Shown piece after piece: positions 1-10,694 of a stretch of 64,000 bases of DNA. The position numbers were made by a program, and so were the translations under genes. The notes under the pieces are model-generated. The model was not told the DNA's origin. It saw only the letters and a program-made list of their open reading frames with translations, and did no database searches. Location of the stretch: the NCBI GenBank assembly GCA_031763025.1, contig JASSKH010000002.1, forward strand, positions 1,480,929 to 1,544,928, written 5' to 3'. The stretch's first letter is position 1. The number at the start of each line of letters is the position of its first letter. The DNA is from Macrocystis pyrifera. Lineage: Eukaryota > Sar > Phaeophyceae > Laminariales > Laminariaceae.

Positions 1-106
1 TTGTGCGGCTGATAGAGGTGGTGTTGGTGTTGGTGGTGATGATATTGATAGTGTTGGTATAGATTGTGTTTTTTTTTTTAGCTGTTGTTGGAATCATTCC
101 ATACAT

Positions 107-230
107 TTGTCGGGGTTTTTTGCTTCGGCGGATAGCCCTCGCAGATCAGCCCCTTCCTCAGAGCGTCCCACAAGTCGAACCCTGCAGGCCTTTCTGCCGG
201 AACCGCTCGACTCGATAAGCAACCCCCCCC
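107..230 (-). CDS. Weak exon-like stretch
   Basis: The minus frame reads SSRAVPAERPAGFDLWDALR, KGLICEGYPPKQ, which has natural-looking composition and GC content. An AG lies 5' of it, but no donor could be fixed and no family is recognised. The + strand is also open over part of it. Confidence 0.2.
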
Positions 231-480
231 GACCCCGACACGCCTCCGTTCTTCCCAAGAAAACGTCCTCTCTGTTTTGGTTTTTACGATCGTTCTATGC
301 ACGGCGCGTCCGGTCGACATCGTCTCCCCCATGCCGCCAATAAAAGATGTACTACATATCCTGGGATATATATATATATATATATTAGGCCCTACATACC
401 TATAGATATATATATCATTCCTAGCTACCATGGTATTCATTATATTCAACCCCCGTGACCTGATCAATCTTGGTTGATTT

Positions 481-757
481 CAACCTTCCTAGCTGCCGCC
501 CCGAGGCATTTCTCATCAGCTTAGCATCCACGCGGGAATGAGAAAAACGCCTCATTATCAAATGCTTCATGTATGCTGAGTGCATGCGTTACATGTGTTG
601 TATGTGCTGTATATGTCGTATTTTCTGTATGTGTTGTATGCGCTATACGCACTATCTGTGTTAAGGTGATTCTCTTGCGTCCACCGCGAGGTTTCAGGTG
701 TAAGGATTGACACCTCCCTCGCTTTGCTACCCCGAGCCAGGTCTCAGCTGTATCGCA
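481..757 (+). pseudogene. Decayed copies of the acceptor region of the exon at 856
   Basis: Positions 505-552 resemble 838-893: a CAG-C-TTAG-CATCC-CGCGGGA core followed by GAGAAAAA-GCCTC. Positions 736-757 repeat the CGAGCCAGGTCTCAGCTG part. No open frame continues from either. They look like local duplications of intron end plus exon start. Confidence 0.45.
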
Positions 758-855
758 TCCTTAAATCGTATTTCGACCCACATGGACCATGATCAAAATC
801 TCGATTGAAATGTATTCTCCTCGCCTTCTCTACCTCCGAGCCAGGTCGCAGCTAG

Positions 856-1005
856 CATCCGCGCGGGAGCGAGAAAAAAAGCCTCCTTACCGAGAATGCC
901 ACCCTTGTGAAGAAAGCGGAGGAGCTGCGGGTTCTCCTCTCGAAGGTGTCCGCGGACCTGTCCGACTCGGCGAAGCTCGCCCATGAACGGTCGGTCGCCT
1001 CCGAG
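856..1005 (+). CDS. Coiled-coil protein exon 1 (first seen)
   Basis: The frame HPRGSEKKSLLTENATLVKK, then ELRVLLSKVSADL and AHERSVASE is helical and charged, with a GAG|GTGACC donor leaving phase 0. The acceptor CTAG|CATCC was chosen because the CAG four bases earlier leaves an in-frame TAG. This is probably an internal exon, since no start codon fits. I do not recognise the protein. Confidence 0.6.
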
Positions 1006-1049
1006 GTGACCCTCTTCTCATCCCCCCCCCCCCCCCCGACATCCTCCTC

Positions 1050-1137
1050 CGTCCCGGCATTGTAGGGATGCGAGGGTCTATGGGCCATACGACTACGGCC
1101 ATGCATGAGATCGAGTACATCTCTCCTATCGAGTACA
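1050..1137 (-). mobile_element. R2 end fragment
   Basis: CCGGCATTGTAGGGATGCGAG to GATCGAGTACATCTCTC. It lies in intron just after the exon ending at 1005 and a C run. Confidence 0.72.
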
Positions 1138-1192
1138 CCCCATCCCCCCAAGGCTAGGAGATAGATGGTGGCCACAGGCGGCCAGACAGGAA

Positions 1193-1372
1193 GGGGATAA
1201 AATTAGCAAAACGTTTCTGTGTAATACATGGAAACAACGTAATGAGCGCCCAATTGTTGGAGGTGTCACTACTAGGAGTAGGAACGGTGCTCCGTCTCGA
1301 AAGGGATGCGTGGGCAATGGTCAAATGACTAAGGCAAGCAACAAATAGGTACGCACCCTCTAATCCCCCCCC
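1193..1372 (-). mobile_element. R2b repeat
   Basis: A 170 bp repeat with AACGTTTCTGTGTAATACATGG, AATGAGCGCC, CTCGAAAGGGATGCGTGG and CAACAAATAGGTACG next to a C run. Other copies lie at 1946-2105 and 36740-36895, with partial ones at 25117-25190, 32080-32145 and 59688-59790. Confidence 0.75.
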
Positions 1373-1374
1373 CC

Positions 1375-1903
1375 CCAAGGCTGGGTTGGCGTCTGTTGGC
1401 GACGACGCTGTAAAACACTCCTCTCACTGCGTGAGCTAGACAGCGAGGGCACCGTTTTTTTGTTTTGTTTTTGCGTTTACCACGACTGGCGGTCAAGTTG
1501 TTAATAGATCATTTTTGTGCGGGGAGAACCTTCACTACGCACAAGGGGGATGGTCGTATCACGTAGTGCATGTATATGGTGAGGCACCCACGAGGCAGTT
1601 CCATAGTAAACCCATTGCTGTCTCTGGAAGTGGCCACACCAGAAATTAAATCAACTAATTGATGCTGTCACCCATATGCAAGAAAATCCGCCTCTAAAGC
1701 GGTTGATAGTAGGATGCAACTCACCCTTCATGCGACTCGCCCTACACCTCACGGCGCTTCGCGCTTGGTGCAAGCAATGTCTGCCTGGTCGGTGAAAACC
1801 CGACGTGCTCCGTCTCGGCATCGAAGGGATGCGAGGGTCTATGGTCATACGACTACGGCCATGCATGATGATGAGTACATATCTCCTATCTAGTACACCC
1901 CCC
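1375..1903 (-). mobile_element. R2 element, near full length
   Basis: Minus-strand copy with the outer marker GGTTGGCGTC, the GTGGCCACTTCCAGAGACAG region, the GCACCAAGCGCGAAGCG region, and the end CGTAGTCGTATGACCATAG next to a C run. No open frame is shared between copies, so it looks non-autonomous. No family recognised. Confidence 0.78.
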
Positions 1904-1945
1904 CCTCTTCCGTCCCGTGGTGCTCCGTCTCGATGGGGAAAATCT

Positions 1946-2105
1946 TAGCTAAACAATTCTATGTGAAATATGGAAACATCAAAATGAGCGCCTACATGTT
2001 GGAGGCATCTCTAGCAGGAGTAGGAACGGTGCTCCTTCTCGAAAGGGGATGCGTGGCCAACGGTTGGTCAAAGGACTAAGGCAAGCAACAAATGAGCACG
2101 CCCTC
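1946..2105 (-). mobile_element. R2b repeat
   Basis: Second copy, ending in a 25 C run. It lies directly beside R2 as at 1193-1903. Confidence 0.75.
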
Positions 2106-2461
2106 CCCCCCCCCCCCCCCCCCCCCCACGCGGTAGATACCCCATCTACTTTTTCTTTTCTTTCTTCTCGGCTTATTCACTGTTAACCCTGTTAGGACCC
2201 AAGAGGGGCGCAATTGACGATCGATACGCGACGGTTACATCAACCATTGTGGCCACTGCGTGCGTACATAAGGGGTGACACAAAGCGGTGTCCAAGTTAC
2301 ATTGAAAGGAGTCGTAGTTTGCGGGCAGTTGGTAGCGTCAAAGTTATTGTGGCTCTTGGTCACGCCGAAGGGGTCAACCATGGAATCTAGCAATAGTGTT
2401 TTTTTTTTTGCCCGAATATTTTTGTCCGCCTTACCTTTCTCAAACTCCCCCCTTCTCTCGT

Positions 2462-2660
2462 AGGTCAGAGACCCGTGTGTAACTTATATTCTAACGTAAC
2501 TCATTTGCCAACGTAACTATGTTTCGAACGTAACGCTATTGATCCTAACGAGACTCAAATCCCAACGCAACTCATATTATTACATGACTAGTATTCGAAC
2601 GTAGCGCATATCCGAACGTATCTCAAATCCCAACGGAACTCTTATCCTGACGTGACTTTC
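2462..2660. repeat. Short imperfect tandem repeat (AACGTAACTCAT)
   Basis: Units of about 15-17 bp with the core AACGTAAC and variable spacers, about ten copies. Confidence 0.75.
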
Positions 2661-2828
2661 ACCCACCAACGGCCGCGAGCAACAAGTAAAGATATAGACG
2701 AGGTCGAACCATCGGGGTGTAACTCCCTCGCCAAGTAGACCGACTATACTCCGCGGTTCCCCACAAGCTTTAAGTCACCACCCGCGTGCGTGCGCTATAT
2801 ATATAAAAAAAAACGCTGTGAAACGCAG

Positions 2829-3637
2829 CTGTCATCGCGAGCGGCGGCGGAGGCGAACCGCCGGCTAGAGGTTCTAAAGCTCGGCGCCGACGAGGAGAAG
2901 AAGAAGCGCGATACGGCCGTCCACGAGGCAAACCTCGCAGCAAAATCTGCGGGGGAATCGGCGACGTTTCGAGCTGAAACCGTCAGAATCGAGGGGGCGC
3001 GTGCGTTCGAGAGGTTTCAAGAGCAGGTGGCGTTTGCGCTGCTCCGGATCGAGGACGCTCTCGTCGATACCTTGTGTGGGGTTGGAGCTGACAAGGGTGG
3101 CGGTGGCGGTTTTGCTGCTGGTGGTGGTGGCGTCGCTGTCGGGGAGGGGATGGGGTGGGGGCTCTTGATGCCTCCCCACGAGTTGAAGACGTCGCAAGGG
3201 GGATCAGTTTTCGCCTCAGGTCTCCACGAACCGGCATGGCCCACCGCTGCCACCGCTGTCGCTGCCGCCGCCGAAACAGCCGATAATCGCACACCGCCAC
3301 CAGCAGCTAACCGACGTGGGCGCCAAAACCGCGATTACGGCCACCGCACCTACGACGATGAGGATGACGCTGGAGGGTTTAGTTTCTCGCCGGCCAGGGC
3401 CGGGGCCGGGGCCACGGGGGGAGCGGCGGCAGGAGCGGCGGCGGTGTCGCTGGGAAGAGGGGATGGGAGAGGGGCAGCGGCAGCGGCAGCGGTGGCACGA
3501 GGGGAAACAGGCGGAATGTTTTCTTTCGTGGAGGCGGCCGGTGGAAGAAGTGGCGCCGCCGCGGCGTCAGACGGTTACGGCGGCACCGCGGGAGAAGCGG
3601 CGGCGGCCTCGGCGGCCGCGGCGGCGATGGCGAGCAG
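2829..3637 (+). CDS. Coiled-coil protein exon 2 with Gly/Ala-rich tail
   Basis: The acceptor AACGCAG|CTGTCA (phase 0) gives LSSRAAAEANRRLEVLKLGA, DEEKKKRD, and a helix to QVAFALLRIEDALVDTLCG. After that about 180 residues are dominated by Gly and Ala with Phe/Arg patches, probably disordered. The donor is AGCAG|GTGAGG, leaving phase 2. The exon is 809 bp and much more GC-rich than its flanks. The open frames on the other strand here are GC-rich shadows. Function unknown. Confidence 0.72.
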
Positions 3638-3851
3638 GTGAGGCGTTTTCCACCCGTGGCGTGGGGGGGGGGGGGGGGTGAGGTGGGGTGGGATGGGGGG
3701 GGGGGGGGGGATGATATGGGGTGGGGGTGGGTGGTGCTGCGTCCTTGTTTTCGCCATTCCTGGCCTGGGATGGGGCGGTGGGGAGGGGTGTGCTCATTAT
3801 CGAGCGGGGGGGAGGGGGGGGGGGGGGAGGGTGTACTCACGATGGGCGGGG

Positions 3852-3960
3852 CGGTGTGAACTCATTGTCGTGCATAGCCGTAGTCGTACGGCCATAGGCC
3901 CTCCCATCCCTACATTGTCGGGACAGAGCACGTCGGGTTTTCACCGGCCAGCAGCGGCGG
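3852..3960 (+). mobile_element. R2 end fragment
   Basis: GAACTCATTGTCGTGCATAG to GTCGGGTTTTCACCGGCCAG, after several G runs. Confidence 0.72.
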
Positions 3961-4096
3961 TTATTTTTTTTTGGTTGGGACGCTTTTGAGGAGCGTACTC
4001 TTCGGTAAGAAACCCAGAGTCGACGGAAATATGAGAGTCGCAGGAGAGACTAACTCCCTACTGCGGTGACCATCTGACGCTTCTGAGGCTCCTCCC

Positions 4097-4660
4097 TGCT
4101 ATGCTGTGCTATGCTATGCTATGCTATGCTATGCTATGCTATGCTATGCTATGCTATGATATGCTATGCTATGCTATGCTATGCTGTGCTACGCTACGCT
4201 ATGCTATTCTATGCTATGCTAAGCTATGCTATGCTATGATATGCTATGCTGTGCTGTGCTGTGCTATGCTATGCTATGCTATGCTATGCTATGCTATGCT
4301 ATGCTATGCTATGCCATGCTATGCTGTGCTATGCTGTGCTGTGCTATGCTTTGCTTTGCTATGCTATGCTACGCTATGCTATGCTATGCTATGCTATGCT
4401 ATGCTATGCTATGCTATGCTATGCTATGCTATGCTACGTTATGCTTTGCTATGCTATGCTTTGCTATGCTATGCTATGCTGTGCTATGCTGTGCTACGCT
4501 ACGCTATGCCATGCTATGCTGCTGTGCTGTGCTATGCTATGCTACGCTATCCTACGCTATGCTACGCTATCCTACTCTATGCTACGCTATGCTATGCTAT
4601 GCTATGCTATGCTATGCTATGCTATGCTATGCTACGCTATACTACGCTATGCTATGGGTA
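4097..4660. repeat. (ATGCT)n pentanucleotide array
   Basis: About 560 bp of GCTAT units with scattered GTGCT, ACGCT and TTGCT variants. All three frames of the + strand stay open because the unit lacks stops in that sense; this is not coding. Confidence 0.98.
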
Positions 4661-5116
4661 GCGTGATGAAAAGGGCAGCTTAAAGAACCCCAAAGCGCAG
4701 TCCGCTTATTCTATTCATGGCCAACGCCGAAGAACAAACGACTCGGAACCATTCCCTGTCCTACGATAAGGACGGTTTACGCCCCCCCCACCCGGTACCC
4801 CATGACTTTTCACCCCCTTTTTGTTTAGGGCTTGTTTAATTTTTTTCGGGTGCACGCACCATCAATGTCTTCCTCTGCTATTATTTTGGTTTGCCGGCGA
4901 TACGGGATGGTATATCTACATCTCATTAGCACCGTTCCCTTGCGTACATCTACAATGATACCACAGCGCGTGCGCTATCTTCCAGTACCTTTTATTTTCC
5001 CCATCGGCACGCTTTTTTTGTTTTATAGCCTGCTTCGTCATCACGGGCCAACCTGCCGGTGAAATAAGCTATCACGGAGGACCATACACAGATTGCCGGT
5101 ACGTCCCCCCCCCCGG

Positions 5117-5233
5117 CAAGCAATGTCTGCCTGGTCGGTGAAACCCCGACGTGCTCCTCCGTCCCGATATTGCAGGGATGCGAGGATCTATGGTCATACG
5201 ACTACGACCATGCATGATAATAAGTACATTCCC
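5117..5233 (-). mobile_element. R2 end fragment
   Basis: GGCAAGCAATGTCTGCCTGG to ACCATGCATGATAATAAGTA, between short C runs. Confidence 0.72.
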
Positions 5234-5264
5234 CCCGCCCCCCGCCCCCACCTGCACAGTGCGG

Positions 5265-5510
5265 GAGCAAACTAATTCTTGTGGAGACATTCAACAGTGT
5301 AGCGCACCAGCGCGAGAGCGTGAGTTAGCTACATTCGATGAAAATCGACGAGCAGTGGGAATGCTGAACTCTATGCGCGACTAAAAATAAAGGCACGTAC
5401 CGGGGGGGAGAAGGGACGACACCTGTTACCACGGCTTGTCCAGAAGATCGCTGAGGGTAAAACCTCGTACGAGTTAGGCTGGCAAGTAAAAGTGATTGAA
5501 AAACACACAC
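5265..5510 (-). repeat. R6 dispersed repeat, frame lost
   Basis: Minus-strand copy. A small indel removes the LDDLLDKPW frame. It ends in a CA run. Confidence 0.7.
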
Positions 5511-5639
5511 ACACACACACACACAAAGGGTGAAAGGCCTTTCGCTTCGGTATGCGAAGAAAGTTTGTGCTACAGAGTTCGATGTCTTCCCTGTCCCGAT
5601 ATACGAGGTACGTTTGCATCAAATATTGAAACATACAGG

Positions 5640-6000
5640 ACCGTTTGGATTGGCCTATGAAATAGACCGGACGGTTTGCATGAGTTGTTGAAGCGCAAGG
5701 GAACGTGTGGATTAATTATTAAAAACAAGGACCGCTTGGAGCAAGTAATAATATACTATTACGGGGGTCCATAGTTAATAGGACCTATGGTATACATAAA
5801 AACATTTACATTTACCTATTTTTACCGACAATATTTGGTCCTATTTACTATGGACCCCCGTAATAGGACCCTTTACATTAGGCAATGATGTACGAAGTAC
5901 GCAGGGCAGTTTGGATTAATCTTTAAAAATTAGGGCAGTTTGGGTTGAGTATTAAAATTTAAGGACCGTGTGGACCAATGTTATAGTCAAGGTCGGGACA
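5640..6000. repeat. Imperfect tandem GGACCGTTTGGATTAA repeat
   Basis: Units of roughly 40 bp built on AGGACCGTTTGGAT(T/C)AA-GTATT. They are split by the R1 copy at 5759-5873 and resume at 6390-6540. Confidence 0.65.
5759..5873. mobile_element. R1 MITE (TA-flanked palindrome)
   Basis: Ends are TTACGGGGGTCCATAGT and its inverse, flanked by TA on both sides. The centre is AT-rich, with TTTACCTATTTTTACCGACA. No coding capacity. The TA duplication suggests Tc1/mariner-type mobilisation (inference). Confidence 0.9.
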
Positions 6001-6280
6001 CTCTTGTGTCCCTGGACAGGTCTGCCTTTTAAGTCGGTAATCGTTGGTACTCACGTGTGTTGTTTGCTTAGAGATAGAAGAAAGATCAGCTTCATTCCTT
6101 TAGTGCACGCGGAGACTGAGACCAAGCTCGTGCCCCTCTGGAAAACCCCTGGTTTTCCATCTATGACACTCCTTCCAAGTACTACAAACACGTTCCCAGT
6201 GCATGAACCCGGGTAATTACCGGGCTTTCAGCCTCATACAAAGCAGCATCATAACGCTAAGTGTGTACCTGGCGTGACTA

Positions 6281-6385
6281 TTACGGGGGTCCATGGTTAA
6301 CAGGACCAAATATTGTTTGTAAAAATACCTAAATATATATATTTTTATGTATGCCATAGGTCCTGTTAACTATGGACCCCCGTAA
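6281..6385. mobile_element. R1 MITE
   Basis: Full-length copy with both GGGGGTCCAT ends and TA flanks. Confidence 0.9.
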
Positions 6386-6635
6386 TAGGAAAATATATAT
6401 ATGGGACAGACAACTTGGATCAGTTGCTGAATGGCAAGGACCGTTCGAACCAAGCAATGACGTAAAACTGTCCTTGGTCTGTTCCCCGGACGAAGTGCCA
6501 CGTTTGAATCAAGTATTGACGTGAGACTGTCTCTAGCGTGTTTCAGGACAAAGCGTAATGCTTACCCAACATGTTTGGTTCGGCTGATTGCACACCAGTA
6601 GAACGCCACCGCCACCACCACCGCCATCATATCAG

Positions 6636-6828
6636 GCTAGAGCGCAAGCTCTCCAGAATCATGCGACGGCTCGGCGATGCGAAGGGGTTCAAAGCTTGGG
6701 TGCTCCGCGAGGCGGAGAGGGTCGGGGCCGAGGCCAACGAGAGACTGAAGGAGCTCGGAGGGAGGTGGCAGGAAGGCGCCGAGAGGCTGAAGAAGGCGGA
6801 AGGGGAGGTTGCGCGGCTCAAAGAGGAG
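6636..6828 (+). CDS. Coiled-coil protein exon 3
   Basis: ATATCAG|G completes the Arg codon left by the previous exon. The frame reads LERKLSRIMRRLGDAKGF, EAERVGAEANERLKELG and KKAEGEVARLKEE, a clear coiled coil. The donor is GAG|GTGATG, phase 0. It is followed directly by a GGT microsatellite, so the long Gly-rich open frame continuing from it is an artefact. Confidence 0.75.
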
Positions 6829-6837
6829 GTGATGCTC

Positions 6838-7250
6838 CTTGTTGCCGTGGGCGGTGTGGGCGGTGTTGGTGGTGTTGGTGGTGGTCGTGGTGGTGGTGAT
6901 GGTGGTGGTCGTGGTGGTCGTGGTGGTGGTCGTGGTGGTCCTGGTGGTGGTGGTGGTCGTCGTGGTGTCGGCGGTGGTGTTGGTGGTGATGGTGGTGGTT
7001 GTGGTGGTCGTGGTGGTCGTGGTGGTGGTCGTGGTCGTGGTGGTGGTCGTGGTGGTGTCGGCGGTGGTGGTGGTGGTGGTGTCGGTGGGGGGTGGTGGTG
7101 TTGGTGGTGCAGGTGGTGGTTCGTGGTGGTGGTGATGGTGGTGGTCGTGTTGTCGGCGGTGGTGGTGGTGGTGGTGTCGGTGGGGGTGGTGGTGGTGGTT
7201 CGTGGTGGTTTTGATCGTTCAGCTGTTGTTGTGGTCATTGTTGTTGCTGC
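6838..7250. repeat. (GGT)n-rich microsatellite
   Basis: About 400 bp of GGT/CGT trinucleotides directly after the exon donor at 6828. The Gly/Val-rich open frames here are artefacts. Confidence 0.95.
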
Positions 7251-7345
7251 TGTTTGTGGTGATGTCGTCGTCGGTAGTGTCCTGCTGGCGCTGTTGCTGC
7301 CGTTCTCATGATCAGTCATCGCCTTGGCGTATAGCGCTCGGTCAG

Positions 7346-7492
7346 GAGACTAAAGCTCAAAGAGTGCGTACCTTAAGCAGTAACAAGGGAACAAGGGAAA
7401 ATAAACCGAAAGGCGTCGAAGGAAAAGCTTCGACAAGGCGGACACAGAAGGCGTTGCGTAGTGTTCGGAAGGGGGCGATGACGCGTGCCCTC
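7346..7492 (+). CDS. Possible coiled-coil gene exon (basic)
   Basis: The acceptor GGTCAG|GAGACT gives a phase 0 open frame rich in Lys/Arg/Thr, ending at CTC|GTGAGG (49 codons). The frame stays open to a stop at about 7576, so a longer form is possible. It fits the phases of its neighbours but has little coil character. It may be intron. Confidence 0.3.
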
Positions 7493-7619
7493 GTGAGGCT
7501 GAACCGTGAGCTGTTGAGGCACCAGCTGGACGATAGTTTGGAGTCCGTGGTGGGCCCTCGATACGCGGCAGCGTGATGCCAGTACCGTCCCCTTGCGCAC
7601 TAGTGCTGCGGTGCACCTA

Positions 7620-7723
7620 TTACGGGGGACCATAGTAAATAGGACCAAATATTGTTAGTAAAAATAGGTAAATATATAGATATTTTGTATACCATAGGTC
7701 CTATTAACTATGGACCCCCGTAA
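7620..7723. mobile_element. R1 MITE
   Basis: Full-length copy with TA flanks. The centre reads AATATTGTTAGTAAAAATAGG, the consensus core. Confidence 0.9.
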
Positions 7724-7958
7724 TACTACCTTGTACTTGTTTGTTTTCTTCTGTCTCGATGTCATTTTTGTTCAGCCTGTTTCCCACATTGGGCTAGGTC
7801 CCCTTTTCGTCCTCCTCCTCCTCCTCCTCCTCCTCTAAATCCACCGCCGCCCTGTGCTTCACTACCCCCCGTTACCTGGCTTAGCGGGGCTCGGCACCTG
7901 GACATGACCACAGAGGGCAGGAGGTCAAGCGAGGAGAACCCTTCGTTTTGCTATGCTT

Positions 7959-8420
7959 ACCCCTGGTCGGTGAAAACCCGACGTGCGCCGTCCCGGCTTT
8001 GTACGGATGCGAAGGGTCTATGGTCATGTTTTTTTTCGTCCACGGTTGAGCGTGACATGAGTACCACTCCCCCCCCCCCCCCCCCGCGTAATGCGAAGCA
8101 ATGTCTGCCTGGTCGGTGAAAACCCGACGTGCTCCGTCCCGGCATTGCAGGGATGCGAGGGTCTATGGTCATGCGACCACGGCTATGCATGAGATCGAGT
8201 AACCCCACGCCCCCGTAATGCAAAGCTGCGTCTCTGCCGGCTCGATAAAAACCCGACGTGCTCCGTCCCGGCATCGTAGGGATGGGAAGGTCTATGGCCA
8301 TAAGAGTACGGCTACGCATGGTATGAGTACGCCCCCCCCGTCCGTCCCGGCGGCATTGCAAGGATGCGAGGGTCTATGGTCACACGACCATGGCTATGCA
8401 CGACGTGAGTACCCCTCCCA
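7959..8420 (-). mobile_element. Four R2 ends in tandem
   Basis: Four short R2 end copies (about 7959-8065, 8097-8205, 8217-8325 and 8333-8420), same orientation, most followed by a C run. Each has CGACGTGC..CCGTCCCGGCAT or GGATGCGAGGGTCTATGG. Confidence 0.8.
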
Positions 8421-8511
8421 CCTCGCCCCCCCCCCCCCGTGTTTTGTTGTCACTTTCTTTGACCTGGCTCGTGCATGACTTTGGCGCGTGGGCTTATCGG
8501 TCCGAATGCAG

Positions 8512-8631
8512 GTCAAGCACGAGAGCCGGAGCGCGGCCCTAGAGGCCCAAGAGAAGTGCTACGCCAAGCTTGAGAGGGCGGAGAAGGAGAAGCGGGGCCT
8601 GAGGGTCTCCCTTGCATCTGAGGAGAAGGAG
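8512..8631 (+). CDS. Coiled-coil protein exon, 40 codons
   Basis: GAATGCAG|GTCAAG to AAGGAG|GTTAGA, exactly 40 codons in phase 0. It reads VKHESRSAALEAQEKCYAKL, ERAEKEKRGLRVSLASEEKE. Related but diverged sequences recur at 9655-9713 and 16263-16309, which suggests exon duplication within this gene. Confidence 0.72.
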
Positions 8632-8836
8632 GTTAGACGCATGAGAAGTAGGGTAAAAGGGTGCACCGACAAATTTTCGAAATTTCAGGCTCCTCCCTCT
8701 CGGAGCTCTCTTTGCTCTCCACCCCACCCCAAAACGCTGACAAGGAAAAACACCAATCAAAGATGAGCAATTGCCATGTTCTATAGGCACGCAAAGGCAT
8801 GCCTTGTTCTAAAAACACTATTACCGGTACGCACTA

Positions 8837-8941
8837 TTACGGGGGTCCATAGTTAACAGGACCTGTGGCATACCTAAAAACCTATATACTTACCTATTTT
8901 TACTAACAAAATTTGGTCCCGTTAACTATGGACCCCCGTAA
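8837..8941. mobile_element. R1 MITE
   Basis: Full-length copy in the opposite orientation of the core, with TA flanks. Confidence 0.9.
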
Positions 8942-8984
8942 TAAGAATGCCTTTTGACCAACGATGTTGAGTAGTAGTTCCTCC

Positions 8985-9085
8985 CTCAGCCCTTTTAGTA
9001 CTACCGCAATCCCGTTTCGGAGACAATTTACTTAGCATTTGGGGGCGCCTGTCCCCAAAAGGGGACTGCGGTCCTGAAAGGGCCA
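8985..9085. mobile_element. R3 MITE
   Basis: Inverted ends CCCTTTTAGTACTACCGCAAT and TGCGGTCCTGAAAGGG enclose CCCGTTTCGGAGACA..TGTCCCCAAAAGGGG. About 100 bp, no coding capacity. Confidence 0.8.
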
Positions 9086-9152
9086 ATAACCCGATGAACA
9101 GCTCCACAGCTTACTGTAGGTAAACCACGAATCATATCGTAAAAAACACTAT

Positions 9153-9260
9153 TTACGGGGGCCATAGTTAACGGGACCAAATTTTGTTAGTAAAAATAGG
9201 TAAATATATAGTTTTTTTTTTATGTATACCATAGGTCCTGTTAACTATGGACCCCCGTAA
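9153..9260. mobile_element. R1 MITE
   Basis: Full-length copy. CACT occurs on both sides instead of a clean TA pair. Confidence 0.88.
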
Positions 9261-9329
9261 CACTGGGATAAGGCCTGCCTGCCTTTCAAGGCACGTGTTT
9301 TGTTGGGTGTGTAGTAGTTCGTCCCTTAC

Positions 9330-9525
9330 CTTTGACGGGTAGTACTACCGCAGTCCCGTCCTGGAGACAAACTATTGCGGGGGTCCATAGTAAATAAGAC
9401 CAAATATTCCCGGTAAAAATAGGGAAATATATAGGTTTTTATGGATACCATAGGTCCTATTAACTATGGACCCCCGTAATACTTGGAATTTGAGCGACTT
9501 GTCACCGAAACGGGACTGCAGTATA
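9330..9525. mobile_element. R3 MITE split by R1
   Basis: Left half 9330-9374 (TACTACCGCAGTCCCGTCCTG) and right half 9480-9525 (CACCGAAACGGGACTGCAG) flank the R1 at 9375-9479. Confidence 0.8.
9375..9479. mobile_element. R1 MITE inserted in R3
   Basis: Full-length copy lying between the two halves of an R3 element (9330-9374 and 9480-9525). Confidence 0.88.
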
Positions 9526-9530
9526 TGTTA

Positions 9531-9638
9531 TTACGGGGGGCCGTAGTAAACAGGACCAAATATTGTTAGTAAAAATACCTAAATATATAGGTTTTTATGT
9601 ATGCCATAGGTCCTGTTAACTATAGCCCCCCGTGTAAT
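9531..9638. mobile_element. R1 MITE
   Basis: Full-length copy just after the R3 right end. Its right terminus is altered (CGTGTAATAG). Confidence 0.85.
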
Positions 9639-9654
9639 AGCAGGGTCGAGTGGC

Positions 9655-9713
9655 CTGGTCTGCCCGAAACGGCCTGAGGGTCTGTCTCCCTTGCGTTGGA
9701 AGAGCAGGAGGTA
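9655..9713 (+). pseudogene. Decayed duplicate of the exon at 8512
   Basis: It shares GCCTGAGGGTCT and CCCTTGCG with the 3' half of the exon at 8512, and ends at CAGGAG|GTAACG. A 4 bp difference puts a stop in the coil frame, so it is unlikely to be used. It lies directly after an R1 element. Confidence 0.5.
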
Positions 9714-10159
9714 ACGGCGCACGGGCGAGCGTTCGGGCAAACGGGCTACCAGACGGACGGACGGACGGACGGACGGACGATGTTCAGTTGGTCGAAGCGC
9801 CTTGTCTGGTATTCGTGAAGGTGCTGGTCTGCGGTCGGGATTATACCGCGGGGGCGACCAAATGGGATGAACGGCCGCTGGCAACCATCGCAATGTCTGG
9901 CAGTGGGCGCCACCGCCGCCGCCGCCGCCGCCATTGCCGCCGCCATTGCCGCTTCCCCTATCGCACCACCAGGCCCCTTGCCAACGCAGTAGAGGTTACC
10001 GATTATTCGATATTTCGTCTGATTGGGTCAGGGGCAGGGCTAGGGTTGCTCTGATTGGCCAAGGTTTAAACTTTGGGCTTAGGGTAAATCGTTCTCGTCC
10101 CGTAAACAGAGCGTGTCAGCCGTTTTCTCGAATACGTGGTAGACTACAGTACCCGCTGC

Positions 10160-10326
10160 CAACGCTCTCTCTCTCGTCGCAGTCCGCCTCGTCTGAGGCG
10201 CTCAAAGTTCCCACGGTCTGGTCTGCTTCTTGTCCTCACGCACGAGAAAAAAAAAAAAAGCAGGCCGGAACGTGGGAACTTGAGCGCCTCATGCGAAGCG
10301 CGCCGCGCCGAGAGAGAGCGTCGGCC
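10160..10326. repeat. Fold-back (hairpin) element
   Basis: Left arm 10160-10216 (ACGCTCTCTCTC..GCGCTCAAAGTTCCCACG) pairs with right arm 10272-10326 (CGTGGGAACTTGAGCGC..GAGAGAGAGCGT) around a roughly 55 base A-rich loop. Confidence 0.82.
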
Positions 10327-10694
10327 TGCTTTTGGCTATCGCACGAGAAAAAACACCCTGTAGCAATGGTCAGGTGCGCTGGAACCGCTGGAAGAGAGCT
10401 CGGACAGAAATTTCCAAGAAAATATCCGATTTTTAGCTCTCCGCGAGGAAAACTGCTACGTATGAGTTGGGTAGAAAAAGGAAGATTCGGAGATAATGCT
10501 GCCTGCTGTAATCAGTATGATAACACACCTCCTCGGACGTGTCTTACAGCTGATATTCTCGACCAAAACGGGAGAGGGGCGCGTCTATGACGACGTATAT
10601 CTGAACGACATCTCCCCAATGCCGCCATTTTCGTTGTGCGCGCCAGCCTTAAGGCCCGTTTTGGAGAGAATCGGTTCCGAAATTCGTACGTAAG

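Noticed and set aside
4101-4683. Three overlapping open frames of 145-186 codons (MLCYAMLCYA...)
   Set aside because: All arise from the ATGCT pentanucleotide array, which has no stop on the + strand.
6829-7319. Gly-, Val- and Pro/Thr-rich open frames of up to 246 codons
   Set aside because: GGT microsatellite after the exon donor at 6828.
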